NCBI GenBank assembly: GCA_030220185.1
Contig: JASPKZ010007284.1
Coordinates: 248,001-312,000 of the forward strand
Source of the DNA: Diploptera punctata
Lineage: Eukaryota; Arthropoda; Insecta; Blattodea; Blaberidae
Length of the DNA stretch: 64,000 nt
Reading direction: 5' to 3'
Shown here: one piece after another, positions 20,036-31,289 of the stretch
Numbering within the stretch: position 1 is the stretch's first letter
Layout of the letters: each line of letters begins with the position of its first letter
Notes under the pieces: model-generated
What the model was told of the DNA's origin: nothing
Database searches by the model: none
Seen by the model: only the letters and a program-made list of their open reading frames with translations
Translations under genes and position numbers: made by a program

Positions 20036-21190
20036 TAAATCTAACTTAGAACATCCAACTGATACTGAATGAAGGGAAATTTATCAAGAGGATTTGGAGA
20101 TGTTGATAAAAGTTTTGAAAGATGACAATGATGGTGAAATCAAAAGAAAAGGAAGAGGCTGGTGTTTGCGAAAATAATGAATCATCGTCTACAGACATGC
20201 ATTTCATGTTCTGCATAATTGAGCAAAATCAACAGAGAATGTTAAAATGAATGTGGATGAATCGAGAGAATATTATGACTTAAGATGTGAAGGGTACAGA
20301 AAAAGTAAAATAAAAACAGTCAAGTCACTTTTTCCTTGAAACCTAGAAAACATCTTATAGTTGTACAACATTCATACTTCCGTACCTGTGTGTCAAACTT
20401 TGCAGTTAAATAGACTCGTGACTAAACTGTATATTTTACTGTTTCACACTTCTAAATGAACCCTTGAACATTAAACTAGGACTTGTCTACTTTTGATTCA
20501 TTTACAAGTGAGTGTATTTATGTAGATTTATGTTTATAATTGTATGTTTATAGAGTTACCAATTATCTATTAAAACTAATAACATATTTGTTCTTTGTAT
20601 TACTATTCATAGTATATTATTTAAACCAGCATTTAGAGAAGAATCTTGTTTTGTCGGCATATGAAATAATGGACATGGCCCATTTTAATATTCAAGGTCT
20701 CAAATGATAGTGCTTTCCATGGAGAATCTAATGACACCTTAAATGCCATTTCGATAAAATAAAAGTGACTTCCTGTACTCTTCATAAAGGATATAATTAT
20801 TAGTTCGCAGACAGTAAAATTATTATATTGTCCACAAGAACATCGTAATGATTTCGGTTTTGTAAATGGCAACAAAAGTTCTGTTTTAACTGTACATCTG
20901 TTTAAGGACAAATCAAGTGAAACGAGAATGTTTCATTTTCAATTTTTATCTTTTTAAAGTTACATTATGCAACACGGTTGAAATGATAGATTTCAAGATA
21001 TTGTTTGTAAATAGTTCTATAATATTGTCATGCAATAAGTCACCTCATTATATTATACAATTATATTATTCACTTGTCTTAGATATGACTTAGGTCCTCT
21101 TTTACAATAAAAACGTATGCTTTTGAACTAACTTTGAAATTATTTAGGCTCTTTAGAATGTTTCATTTTCAATTCAAAAATGTTTTTGTT
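20036..21190. other. No gene recognised
   Basis: A short direct repeat 'gaatgtttcattttcaatt' occurs at about 20927 and 21158. Frames of up to 92 residues have no recognisable motif. Confidence 0.4.
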
Positions 21191-21194
21191 GTAA

Positions 21195-21200
21195 GTTGCA

Positions 21201-21239
<39 letters not shown>

Positions 21240-21520
21240 GCTTTATTTTACCTGGCAAAGTTAAGGCCTTAAGGCCTTGTCTGCCACTGAACCAGGTTTT
21301 AAAAAATACAAAAAAAGTCTTACATTTAAATTACAATATACATAAACGATTACATGTTATAAATACAATAAATTAATATTTATAATGCATTTTGATTTAG
21401 TCTAAATTTAACGAATTAAATATATAATATGTACAAGATATATAAAATAACGAGGAAAATATTATTAATGACATAGTATAAAATTAAATAAATAGAGAAA
21501 AATTAATTATTAGACAACAG
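21195..21520 (-). mobile_element. LINE-delta 3' UTR with (AAT)n tail
   Basis: Minus strand: 'aacctggttcagtggcagac', 'aaggccttaaggccttaac', 'ccaggtaaaataaagct', then (ATT)n at 21201-21239. Collinear with 4560-4800, about 80% similar by eye. Confidence 0.8.
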
Positions 21521-21668
21521 GTAACATGTACATGACAGATGAAATAAATGCTCAACTTCAAATTAATATGCGTAAGAGTTATATAATATTCGCCCCGGGT
21601 GGCGTGTGGCGAGTACCTATGAATGAGAGATAAAGAAGAAGTTATATAATAATGTCATATAATTAGTC

Positions 21669-21959
21669 TATACAGCAGGCTATACAAAGTGGGACCTTAA
21701 AAGAAATTAGGAAATATGGAAGAGTTGGATATAGAACCCATTCTTCACCATATACAACACTACCAGAACAACTGGATAGCCCATCTTCAACGAATGCCGT
21801 CTCATAGAATTCTAAAAGCCATGCTTCGTTACTGTCCCCAGGCAAAAGATCGCTGGGACGTACAAAAACGCGCTGGATGCAAAAATTCCTCTTTGAGACC
21901 GTAACAGGCCACACGGCGTAATACTTGCATAGATAATGATGATGATGATGATGATTATA
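21669..21959 (+). mobile_element. LINE-beta 3' end, (ATG)n tail, 12-bp TSD
   Basis: Reads EELDIEPILHHIQHYQNNWI and AHLQRMPSHRILKAMLRY, then 'gagaccgtaacaggcc' and (ATG)n. Perfect TSD ATATAATTAGTC at 21657-21668 and 21960-21971. A frameshift lies near 21716. Confidence 0.9.
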
Positions 21960-21971
21960 ATATAATTAGTC

Positions 21972-22544
21972 ACCTGATTATCGTAAATATTTCTGTTCTT
22001 TACTTGTGGAAAATTTAAATTGGTTTGGAATTCATTTAGAGCTTATCTTGTGAACTAACCCAGTTCTTCTGATTAGATCCCGTCTGAATGGATGTAGTCT
22101 GACGTAAACGTTTAATCGGAATGAAAGTTGCTCTTTCCATGTTTTATTTTGACCCTCATCATATGATAGACTACTGTATTAATACAAAAACTTCTCAAAC
22201 TTGTATATCTCTATACATTTAAATTAATAGATGCTCCCATACGACAGTTACTTAGCAAAACTATTATATTTATGCTTATTTCCCTACATATATCAGCGAG
22301 TAAGAAGTGGTAAAAGTTATATAACTGACACACAAAAACATTTATATATTTTTAAACGTGTTGTGATTTTGCTAAAAAAATTAGCATGTTTAAATTAAAA
22401 ATAAACGTATTTAACCGCCTCGGTATGCCGATTGATTCCGTATTTCATGAAGTAAAATAAATGCATTGTATTGGCTTATAATTACAATGGTGAGGTACGG
22501 TAAGACTTCAAAAAAAGAGGGAGGATAAAAATATCGAATGTGGG

Positions 22545-22548
<4 letters not shown>
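21972..22548. other. No gene recognised
   Basis: AT-rich with no recognised element; ends in (TA)n from 22549. Confidence 0.4.
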
Positions 22549-22586
<38 letters not shown>

Positions 22587-22591
<5 letters not shown>

Positions 22592-23560
22592 TGGCCCGGC
22601 GAACTTCGTATCGCCTTTAACTATTTTTACGTTAATTTTTCCGTATGGTTTTGTTGATTGAGATGAATTTATGTTGTCTGCATTCTCAGTAGCATCCATA
22701 AGTGTATCATAAGGATTATATACATTTATTGATGGAATATTTTGAGGAGGCTTGCTGATTTCATTATACTTTCGTTTTTTTCTACGAACTTGGCAGTTTG
22801 GATTCTCATCATCAAGAAGTCTCTGTATAGTAATATCATCTTGTGATATAGTCATCTTGTTTTTCATTTAATTGAGGCATGGAGATTGTTTCTGTAATAT
22901 TAGGCATATTATTATAACTAACAGACTTACTTGACTTACTTATTGTTCTGTTATTCCGTTCCTTAGGACCTTCATATGTTTTTAAATTGACATTATTCTT
23001 AAATGTAAGATTTATGTCACATAGGCCTATACCAATTTGCGGAAATTCACTTGATATCTCATCATTCATGGTCTCTAGAACTGATTCGTCATGTTGTTCA
23101 ATGTCCCTTCTCGGTCCAGTTAAATTTAAATTAAGTTGCTGTCTTTCAGCCAGATTACTTAAAAATAATAATTACACACGAAATTAATATTATCAATATA
23201 TTGAAAATAAAATAAACACTGAACACACTTAAATTATTAAATAATCAATATTTGTAATTCAATTGAAATTCGCGGTTGCAACAAAAAGCACAGCCACCTG
23301 GTTAAATAATAAACCAATCACCTTACACCGTCATCTCTGAGAATCGTATGGAACTCACAGATAATTATAATTATTTGTTAAATAATAAACAAATAATTTG
23401 CAATAAAAAATAATGCGACTATAAATTTAGTTATAAACAACCGTAGGTCTCAAGTTGGATCAAACAGCACACAGTGTGCAAAATTCTATTAAAATCGGTT
23501 CAGTAGTTTAGGATTCCATCGCGGACAAACAAAGTGACACGTAATTTTTATATATTAAGA
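22587..23560 (-). mobile_element. Non-autonomous Helitron (974 bp)
   Basis: Read on the minus strand the element starts TCTTAATATATAAAAATTAC and ends in a hairpin GGCGA-8 nt-TCGCC (22598-22615) followed by GGGCCATCTAA, i.e. a CTRR terminus. Host A precedes the TC and host T follows the CTAA, the A^T target typical of Helitrons, without TSD. Two minus-strand frames (22836-23069 and 22550-22867) give about 180 residues with NLAERQQLNLNL upstream and no Rep or helicase motif; perhaps an N-terminal remnant of the autonomous protein. Confidence 0.78.
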
Positions 23561-23629
23561 TAGCCTATGTATTTCCGGGTTCAAATATCGGTTCAAGTGT
23601 TAATTTTTCTTTTCATATCATGTATATAT

Positions 23630-23702
23630 GACGCCTGAACCACGATTTGAACCCGATCCTCTAACTTTATATGTTAGCGCACTACCAGCAGCGTCAGTCT
23701 GG
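23630..23702 (-). mobile_element. tRNA-like repeat (SINE-D type), degenerate
   Basis: The minus strand has anticodon stem CTAAC/GTTAG with loop ATATAAA and a box B-like GGTTCAAATC, but imperfect acceptor and T stems. The same anticodon arm occurs at 24208-24368. Confidence 0.5.
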
Positions 23703-23747
23703 CATTGCAGCACAAATATTTATTTTTCCTTCCTTATGTATATGATT

Positions 23748-24086
23748 GTCCACCGCTGTGGTCTCGAGGTAGCGTGCTGCCTTGTCACGCAGCAGGCCCG
23801 GGTTCGATCCCCGGTCGGGACAGTTTTTCTGGTAAGGTTTTCATCGGGATTTTTCCTCACCTGTAAGACAAATGTTAAGAAAACTTTAAGGCCCAAACTG
23901 TCCCCGAAATCATATGGCCATCATCATCATCATCATCGTTATCATTATCATCATCCTTCACCGGTGTGGAAAGCAAGGGGAAGCTACCACACCTACAACT
24001 CCCTAGTAAAGCTGAAAAGCATAGCATGAAAATGCTATGATTGCAGTGAAGGACCTGCCTTCGTGCAGAATTACTTTGGATGGATA
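23748..24086 (+). mobile_element. SINE-A copy, 9-bp TSD
   Basis: tRNA-like head with box B GGTTCGATCCC, full body, tail TGGATGGA. TSD TATATGATT at 23739-23747 and 24087-24095; 12 bp if one mismatch is allowed. Confidence 0.92.
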
Positions 24087-24207
24087 TATATGATTCTCAA
24101 TCAAGAGAGGCAGCGGAACATCGGTCGCTCTGTCATGTTGTGGCTTATATAACAAGTAAGCATTTATAGAGAATATTTACTTTATAGCAGTAATGGTTCT
24201 TCATTTC

Positions 24208-24368
24208 GATGTTATAATTACATTTTGAAATTTAGTAATGAAGGCCAAATATGACTTGAAAAAATAAAAATAAACGCTTATACCGGGATTTTGAACCGGA
24301 GACCTCTAACTTTATACGTTAGCGCTTTATATTTGGCCTTCATCGCTAAATGTCAAAATTTAATTATA
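24208..24368. mobile_element. tRNA-like core between 43-bp inverted repeats
   Basis: Arms 'gttataattacattttgaaa...aaggccaaatat' (24208-24250) and their inverse (about 24326-24368) enclose a minus-strand tRNA-like core (about 24282-24325). Its anticodon stem is CTAAC/GTTAG and its T arm CCGG/CCGG with box B GGTTCAAAATCC. Only the D/acceptor half is missing or altered. Confidence 0.65.
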
Positions 24369-24744
24369 ACAACAATAGATATAAACAGGAAACACAAACA
24401 CGCATAATTATTGCTGCACTTTAGATCTCTCCAATAGTGACGTGCTCTAAAGATTAAATTACCAAATAGAAATGTAAAATAAACCAATTCAATTCCGTGA
24501 ATTCAGCTGGAAAACTAAGTTACACTCATTAAAGCGAAATTGAAACCGAATACATTTCTATTGAGAGACGGAAATACAAACTAGTTACTAATTCCCGTGG
24601 AGAATAAAATAGGGATAAAGTGGAAAAAGAATGTAGGTTTTAGAACCTATATGAGAGTAATTCTTTGTGATTACAGCGCCATTGTTTTCATCTGACATTT
24701 CCCCACGTTTTGTTCTGCAAAGTAACTCAAAGTCCTCTGCTGCG
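24369..24744. other. No gene recognised
   Basis: AT-rich; no domain seen in the frames. Confidence 0.35.
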
Positions 24745-24912
24745 CTGCTGTCTAGTGATGATATCGTTGCCTCAAATATAGCGGGCCCGGGTTCGATCCC
24801 AATTCGGGACAATTTTCCTGGATGAAATATTTTTCGGAGGTTTACCTCACCTGTGAGGCAAATGTCAAGAAATGTTAAGGTTAAATACTCTACAAATACC
24901 ATATTGGCCATC
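24745..24912 (+). mobile_element. SINE-A, partial and diverged
   Basis: Head 'tgatatcgttgcc...agcgggcccgggttcgatccc' and 'cctcacctgtgaggcaaatgtcaag'; stops at 'ttggccatca', so the 3' half is lost. Confidence 0.75.
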
Positions 24913-25197
24913 AGTGTCCCAAATCATATTCACCTTGTTCAGTATTATTGTATGAGTGAATACTGTGTCTTGACTTAAATGTTCTTGTTTACTCTGAGGT
25001 GGCACTGGAATTGAATTGGTCACTCATCCAGGATGGCCCACCCTGTCCTTCGTGGTCAAAAAGTATGTGTGATCATGAGTACAAAATCCTCTACCTAATC
25101 ATGTCCATGTAAGGCCCAATCTTGTTAAAGTACCTAAAAATAAAGAGGTTAAACTAAGATAAAGAAAGAACAAATATATCTTTAATGTAATACCATA

Positions 25198-25325
25198 TAT
25201 CCATCCATCCATAGTAATTCTGACCGAAGGCAGGCCCTTCACTGCAATCATAGCATTTTCATGCTATGATTGCACCTTTACTAGGGAATTTTTGTAGTTG
25301 TGGTACCTTCTCGTTGCTTTCCACG
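25198..25325 (-). mobile_element. SINE-A 3' fragment
   Basis: Minus strand of the last 125 bp (catagcatgaaaatgctatg, cctgccttcgg, tail TGGATGGA). 5'-truncated at an AT microsatellite (25327-25348). Confidence 0.8.
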
Positions 25326-25348
25326 CATATATATATATATATATATAG

Positions 25349-26339
25349 TCAATATTGGAAGAAAAATCTCTTATTTCAGTTCTCTTTCAAATTGTACTAG
25401 AATGTAATCTTGCCTTATGGTTAAATATTATTTTTTTAGATAGGCCTAAGCACAAGCAAAGAAAAGATAACCTAGGAAATGAATTGAAGGTTAGATGTCT
25501 CTATATGATAGCGTGTCTTACTAGATTATGTTTCCGGTTATACCATAGGATTGTATTCGCTTTGAATTGGATCAGGAGCGAGGATTTATATGAGGATAAC
25601 TAAGTGGTTGACCTACATTTAAATGAATGGATGATATAAGAAGAGGTAAGAGGGAGATAGGTTCTTTAAGAATTGGAATGGGAAGATAGAGAAGAATGGA
25701 GAAAGAAGATAAAAATTTAAAAAGCCTTGCGTACGGGAAAATGGTTTATTACATTGTAAACCTCTTTGTAAATAAATAACTGAGTGGCCACTTTAAACGA
25801 TTAATAACGAAATGCAACTATGAAAACTGAAATACGATAAAGGATTGTGTTACGTTTACTATTTAATCCTTGTACTACTTCCATTGAATGAATCAATTCA
25901 ACTGTGGACAGTTAATTATATTATGATTAGTGTGGATTAAATTTGTTGTAAATTAAATTTTATTACTCTCTTTATTTTATTCTGCAACACAGTAACTAGT
26001 TCTGGATTCTATCGTAGGCATCTTCATTATATTTGGTCTCGAATTGGAAAATATATTGTGGAAATACCAAGAATTTACAAAAACAAGGTACCATGGCGTC
26101 ACCACGAGAATATCTGTAATTTAATTTGGAATTTATTGACATTTTGTTTTCGAAAAAATACATACACACATACATTTACAATGACTGTGCACACAGACTC
26201 TCAAAAGGTATTTCGTAAACTAAGCACGTTACTGAGCAAGTCTAATTTATAATAAAAATGCTTGTTTACGGAATATATATTTTTATTTGGATAATTGAAT
26301 CGTGTATACCAAGTTTCATTGCGAGAAAACAAAAATTGC
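25349..26339. other. No gene recognised
   Basis: AT-rich, frames of up to 82 residues without motif. Confidence 0.4.
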
Positions 26340-27215
26340 AACTGGCCGAGGTTTGAAAATGTTCTCACTAATGAAGAACTTCTTCAGCAATACGGGAGGC
26401 GTAAACATGGCAGGAAGAAGAATAAAGTGCATAAGATTTGCTGATGATATGGCTTTGCTAGCAGAAAATGCAATGACACTGAGGAACATGCTGATGGAAC
26501 TAAATGATAAGTGCGAGGATTATGGGATGAAGATAAATATAAATAAGACGAAGGCCACGATTATAAGAAACAAACCAAGGAAGATAAACATGAGGATTAA
26601 AGATGAGGCCATTCAGCATGTGGAGAGCTTCAAATACTTGGGCTGTACTATCAGTAGTAACATGAACTGCGGTCGAGAAGTAAAGCAGATGATAGCAATG
26701 GCAAAAGAAGCTTTCAACAAGAATCGAAGCATTTTCTGCGGACCTTTGGCAAAAGAATTACGGAAGAGGCTAGTGAAGTGCTTTGTGTGGAGTGTAGCAT
26801 TGTATGGTGTAGAGACTTGAACATTACGACGGAATGAGGAAAAGCGACTGGAAGCTTTTGAGATGTTGATATGGAGAAGAATGGAACGTATAAAATGGAC
26901 AGACAAAGTAAGAAATAAAGATGTGCTAGACAGAGTGGGTGAAAGAAGAGCAATGCTGGAACTCATAAAGAAGAGGAAAAGAAATTGGATTGGCTACTTG
27001 CTAAGAAGAAACTGCCTGCTGAAGGATGCCCTAGAAGGAATGGTTAACGGAAAGAAAGTGAGAGGCAGAAGAATACACCAGATGATAGACAGTATTAAAA
27101 TAAATGGTTTGTATGCAGATACAAAAAGGAAAGCTGAGTTAAGGAAAGAGTGGAGAATGCTGAATTTGCAGTGAAGGACGTGTTCTTGAGCAGAACACTA
27201 TGAATGAATGAATGA
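26340..27215 (+). pseudogene. LINE-gamma reverse transcriptase C-terminal half
   Basis: The plus strand is open from about 26300 to 27174 apart from one stop at 26818 (TGA where the family has Trp in ETWTL). Motifs: IRFADDMALLAE (RT catalytic ADD), INKTKATII, FKYLGCTISS, then ALYGVET*TLRRNEEKRLEAFEM and KRNWIGYLLRR. 3' tail (ATGA)n at about 27201-27219. 5'-truncated just before the ADD box. A single nonsense change in nearly 290 codons indicates a fairly recent copy. A separate family from LINE-alpha and beta. Confidence 0.85.
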
Positions 27216-27360
27216 ATGAGGTAGCCTGTACGCTTTAATGTTCCGATTTTACTGGTTAACGACCTCCGCCTTACTTTTTGTAATTAACCGCTACGTGTCG
27301 AGTTTGATTCCGAAAATTAAAAAAAAACTTTCTGCCACTGCAGCGTTCATACGCGTGTGA

Positions 27361-27379
27361 ACACACACACACATGTATA

Positions 27380-27427
<48 letters not shown>

Positions 27428-27553
27428 TCAATGTGTAGTAAACAGGATCTATGAAGATGTATAACACTTTCTTCAAAAATGTTTTCATGGGTACAGCCTC
27501 ATTGCCTTCGGAATCTCTAAAAATCGGATATGAGACATTCATCTCCTTCTTTT

Positions 27554-27617
<64 letters not shown>

Positions 27618-27765
27618 TTGTAGTGTGGCTTCGTCCTTTGAATATTTCAATTTTATCCTATAAAACAAAATTAGAAGAACACACACACACACACACACAC
27701 ACCTTCGCATATTCACTAATATGCACCCTCCCACACAATCACACACTCACACACACACGCACATT
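27361..27765. repeat. Cluster of CA and TA microsatellites
   Basis: (CA)n then (TA)n at 27361-27425, again (CA)n(TA)n at 27558-27615, (CA)n at 27679-27702, and CA-rich sequence to 27765. Two adjacent compound CA/TA blocks suggest an old duplication or repeated seeding. Confidence 0.9.
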
Positions 27766-28494
27766 AAATACTGTATTATATTATTTAATCAAGACAGTTT
27801 GATATTAATAGGATTGAATACCGGAAACATTACCATATTGGAAGATTTCATTGCCAATAATATAAATTAATTCATTAAGATCAGATTCAGCCCTTACTCA
27901 AATTTTGTAATGTACGAAAGGACGTTTTCTCTTTGCACTTGATCTACCGTAATTGATCTCAACACGCCAATCACACATGATCTGACTTGCGAAATATTTC
28001 CGGCAGCAACTGCAATCTAAGTTGTTCTGTATCTTTACATAATCCCATTATACAGGTTGAGTCAGGAGGAAAAGTACATGCTTTGAAGGGTGATATTACT
28101 GGCGATTCTGAACAAAAAAATACTTTTAATTTACATATGGCCTTTTCTTAACCGTTTCAGGTTAATTTGATGAAAACAACGAGGAACGGGAACAGTGCAG
28201 GTAACAGTAAATGATGATTCTGTTATCTTAAGTTTTGTTTAATTGTGTATGTTTCCTCACAAAATTTGTTCAAACACTCAACTGCCAACTTCAATGCATT
28301 TTGCTGCTCTTGTAAATAGCCGAGATACAACCAAAATGACATTAGGTTAAGTAGCGTCGTCTTTACTAACCGTTTCAATACACATGCACTTGCGCATGGT
28401 GCAGTTGTTTACCTCAAGTCTCAGTCCAACAGTGCTTGTCTTAGTGTACGGTACTACAGTGTTACTATAATACTTGGAGGATATCCCTTTGGCA

Positions 28495-28650
28495 ACGCGA
28501 GCTCGTATGTACTTTAAGTATGACCGAGCTCCTGCACATTCCATACGGCCAGTGAAACGGCACCTCTACAAAATGTATCCTGGGCATTGGACCGTCGCGG
28601 TGGAAACATTTCTTGGCCACCGAGATCGCCCGATCTTACCCCCATTATAT
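28495..28650 (+). pseudogene. Transposase remnant, DDE region
   Basis: RAPAHSIRPVKRHLYKMYPG in one frame continues in the +1 frame as GGNISWPPRSPDLTP, so a frameshift lies near 28590. The LINE interrupts directly after the PDLTP motif; the C terminus resumes at 29725-29910 and ends inside the right TIR. Confidence 0.75.
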
Positions 28651-28657
28651 TGTTTGT

Positions 28658-29708
28658 AATAATAGGTATTATTGCAGCCAATGGCCATGTAGAAAAAATT
28701 ATTTCCACGTCTTACATAAGTCTATTTTCGATGTTCCTATGTTTTTACACTGTAATAGGTGATATTGGTCGCAGTGCGACACACATAGTTTGCACTTGCA
28801 CTTTTCTTCTGGGTTATGGCGCTTTCATTGTTGTGCATTTCCTGTGGTGGAAACCATGGACCACGACTCTCGTCACGGTGTGTCTCAGATCGTATCTGGC
28901 TGCTGTCCATTCCCTGTAGATCATCGCATCCGTTGCGATGAACTTAGGTCATATCTGTTCTCTTTTCTCGTTTAGATCCCTCAGCATTTCCTTGTAGGCA
29001 TCTGTTGCCGGCAGGAGAAGGTCCAGGTGGAGCTCTTCTATGAAGAAGGGTTCCTTTGTTAGTATGTATGTTAGGCGTGAAGGCGTGTATTTTGATACGC
29101 TAAGCGCTGTCTTTAAACTGTGTGCTTTGACTTTCTCTATTTCCTCTAGGTTTGCCTTATTTAGGTTCTTCCAAATCACTTCTAGTCCATAGGTCATGAT
29201 TGGTGCGATTTGTAAGCTGAAGATGGTCATTGCTGTCTCCAGAGGTAGTTTACTCAGGTTTTTAATACTGTTCGTTGTTGTTCTGGCCGCTAAGGCGCGT
29301 TATTTGATGTGCTTGTCGAAGATGTCACCTCGGCTCTGCAGTGTGATACCCAGATATTTGAACTGGTTTACATTTTGCAGTGCGTCTCCCTTATACCGAA
29401 TGCAGTCATTCGCTGCGAGTCTTCCTCCTTTCCTGAAGACCATTTTTACGGTTTTCTTCTCATTTATTTCGAGGTCGTTCTTTTCGGCCCAGGTTACGAG
29501 ATTGTCGAACGCTGTTTTAGCTTTTTGGATGTTTTGGGATGTAATCACCATGTCATCAGCTTATGCCAAGATTTTGACGTTTTCTGTTTCTATCTCTGCG
29601 GGTACTTTTGCTGTTGCTATTATGAAAAATAGGGGGCTCAACGGGTCACCTTGGAGTACGCCCTTTGTCTGATCTATCTGCTCTGTTTTTTGAGACTCCA
29701 TCGTCTAT
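28658..29708 (-). pseudogene. LINE-zeta reverse transcriptase part, inside the mariner-type element
   Basis: Minus strand: FIIATAKVPAEIETENVKIL, then *ADDMVITSQNIQKAKTAFDN (the Tyr of YADD changed to a stop), INEKKTVKMVF, NQFKYLGITLQSRGDIFDKH, and after a break APIMTYGLEVIW, SKYTPSRLTYIL. Imperfect TSD of 15-16 bp: CATTATATTGTTTGT (28643-28657) and CATTAGATTGTTTTGT (29709-29724). Dead copy. Confidence 0.8.
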
Positions 29709-30124
29709 CATTAGATTGTTTTGTGGGGTTGACTTAAGAGCGAAGTATACAAGCACAGAGTGGACACAAGAGAGGAACTTCTCGCTCGTATTTTACAAGC
29801 TTGTGCTCAAGTAAAGGAATGTACGAATGTACTCAGATCAGCAACGCAACAGCTGTCTACAAGATCAGCAAAATGCACTAAAGTTGGCGGTGGATTGTTT
29901 GAATATTTTTTGTGAGGAAACGTAACAATTAAACAAAACTTAAGATAACAGTATATTGATTTTCTGTCACCTGCACATTTCTGGTCCCTGATTGTTTTCA
30001 TTCAATTACCCTGAAACGGTTGAGAAAAGGCCATATAATCGTATTAGAAGTTTTTTGTTCAGAATCACCAGTACTATCACCCCTCGAAGCATGTACCTTT
30101 CCTCCTGACTCACCCTGTGTATTG

Positions 30125-30780
30125 CCTGTTTCCCTATAATTCCACAGAGGACATGATTTAATGCAAGCCTTGCTTCTTAGATTCTGGGACCCATCCATCC
30201 AAGTGAAATCATATAATAGCACTTCTATAATCCCCACTCAGTGTATTAATGTACTTCTGTCTCCACCAGGACAATTTATATCTGACTGCAGGGTGAATGA
30301 TATTCTCTGGCTACACTCTGCCTCTATGTTCTATCTGAGGGGATTAGATGTAAAATTGTACAAATATAATAAAAAGAACATTAAATAAATTCTATAAATT
30401 GAAGAGGTAATTTTCAAACGGTCTAAAGAAAATTTCATCAACATTGCCATAAAATCATTAATATTTTAAGCTAAAATAATATAAAAGTATTGTGGAGAGG
30501 AATAAAGGTGAATCCGTCTGTGATAAAATGTTACTCGTAACATTTTTGTGTCTGATTCCCTCAATTATTCTCTTTCTAACTTTCTTCCAAACATTTCTAT
30601 TATTCCCCGAAATCTTCTCCCATACCCATCCCTGTGTCATTTTAACCGTTTTTTCGCCGACTACCAATCTTCCGAAACGCAATAACTTCTTTGTTCCTTG
30701 TAACAAGGAAAATTTTAATTGCGGTATGATAGTTTTGAATATATTTTTAGAAGTAGGCCTATACGTTGCAACAAGCATTC
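30125..30780. other. No gene recognised
   Basis: Frames near 30458-30788 have no known motif. Confidence 0.4.
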
Positions 30781-30918
30781 ATCGTTAGTCGCTTTGACAT
30801 AGTCGATACAGTTGGTCCGACACGGAGGCCCGGGATCGATACCTGATGAGTTAGGGGATTTGAAACGCCCTCCAAAGGGTCTGAATTTGTCATCAGTCTC
30901 TTACTGTTTTCGGTACTT
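30781..30918 (+). mobile_element. Possible short tRNA-derived fragment
   Basis: 'ttggtccgacacggaggcccgggatcgatacc' has a box B-like GGGATCGATACC, but no second copy in the window and no box A that I trust. Confidence 0.25.
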
Positions 30919-30932
30919 CCCGCTGATACATA

Positions 30933-31271
30933 ACTCGTGGCGCGACAGGCCTAGGTGGCCCTTAGCCTACCAACCGGCTGCTAGCCTAATATCCACATGT
31001 GTCAATCACAGAGGTAGATGATCATCAGCCAGTGTCGGGTGACATCTGGTCAGCATGTCGAGTCCCCCAGCCGTTATAGCTGGTTTTCTCAACCTGGAGC
31101 CGCTACTTATTGTAGCTACCCAAATGCCTCACGATGCTGGGTGGGCACCGGTCCCATACTGGCCGAAATACCATGAGAAAATTTCTTCCCCCATGGAGAC
31201 TCGAATCAGCGCAAGTCCCGTAGCTCTGCACCAAGGCTTCCTGCCTTAACCACTCGGCTACGGCGCGGGAC
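30933..31271 (-). mobile_element. SINE-C copy, 14-bp TSD
   Basis: About 97% identical to 9401-9741 by eye. Perfect TSD CCCGCTGATACATA at 30919-30932 and 31272-31285. tRNA-like head at the right end with TAGCCGAGTGG and GATTCGAGTCT. Confidence 0.94.
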
Positions 31272-31289
31272 CCCGCTGATACATAGTTA

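Larger units (their letters stand above)
28051..30118 (+). mobile_element. Long-TIR Tc1/mariner-type element with nested LINE
   Basis: The left end 'tacaggttgagtcaggagga' to about 28320 is repeated inverted from 30118 back to about 29830, i.e. TIRs near 280 bp and about 80% similar. Plus-strand transposase remnants lie inside: YDRAPAHSIRPVKRHLYKMYPGHW and, one frame over, WPPRSPDLTP (28520-28645), then SEVYKHRVDTREELLARILQ (29732-29795) after the LINE. D-GAPAH and PPRSPDLTPLD are hallmarks of IS630/Tc1/mariner DDE transposases. The TA target is visible at the left (28051-28052), unclear at the right. Confidence 0.78.

Noticed and set aside
20633..20911. Possible host exon in the 92-residue frame
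   Set aside because: No domain, no plausible splice context, AT-rich composition like the flanks.
20927..21180. Short direct repeat 'gaatgtttcattttcaatt'
   Set aside because: No element boundaries, tail or repeat match around it; too short to interpret.
23770..23822. tRNA genes at the many GGTTCGATCCC boxes
   Set aside because: Each is the head of a SINE-A copy with a shared body and TSDs, and the heads do not fold as complete tRNAs.
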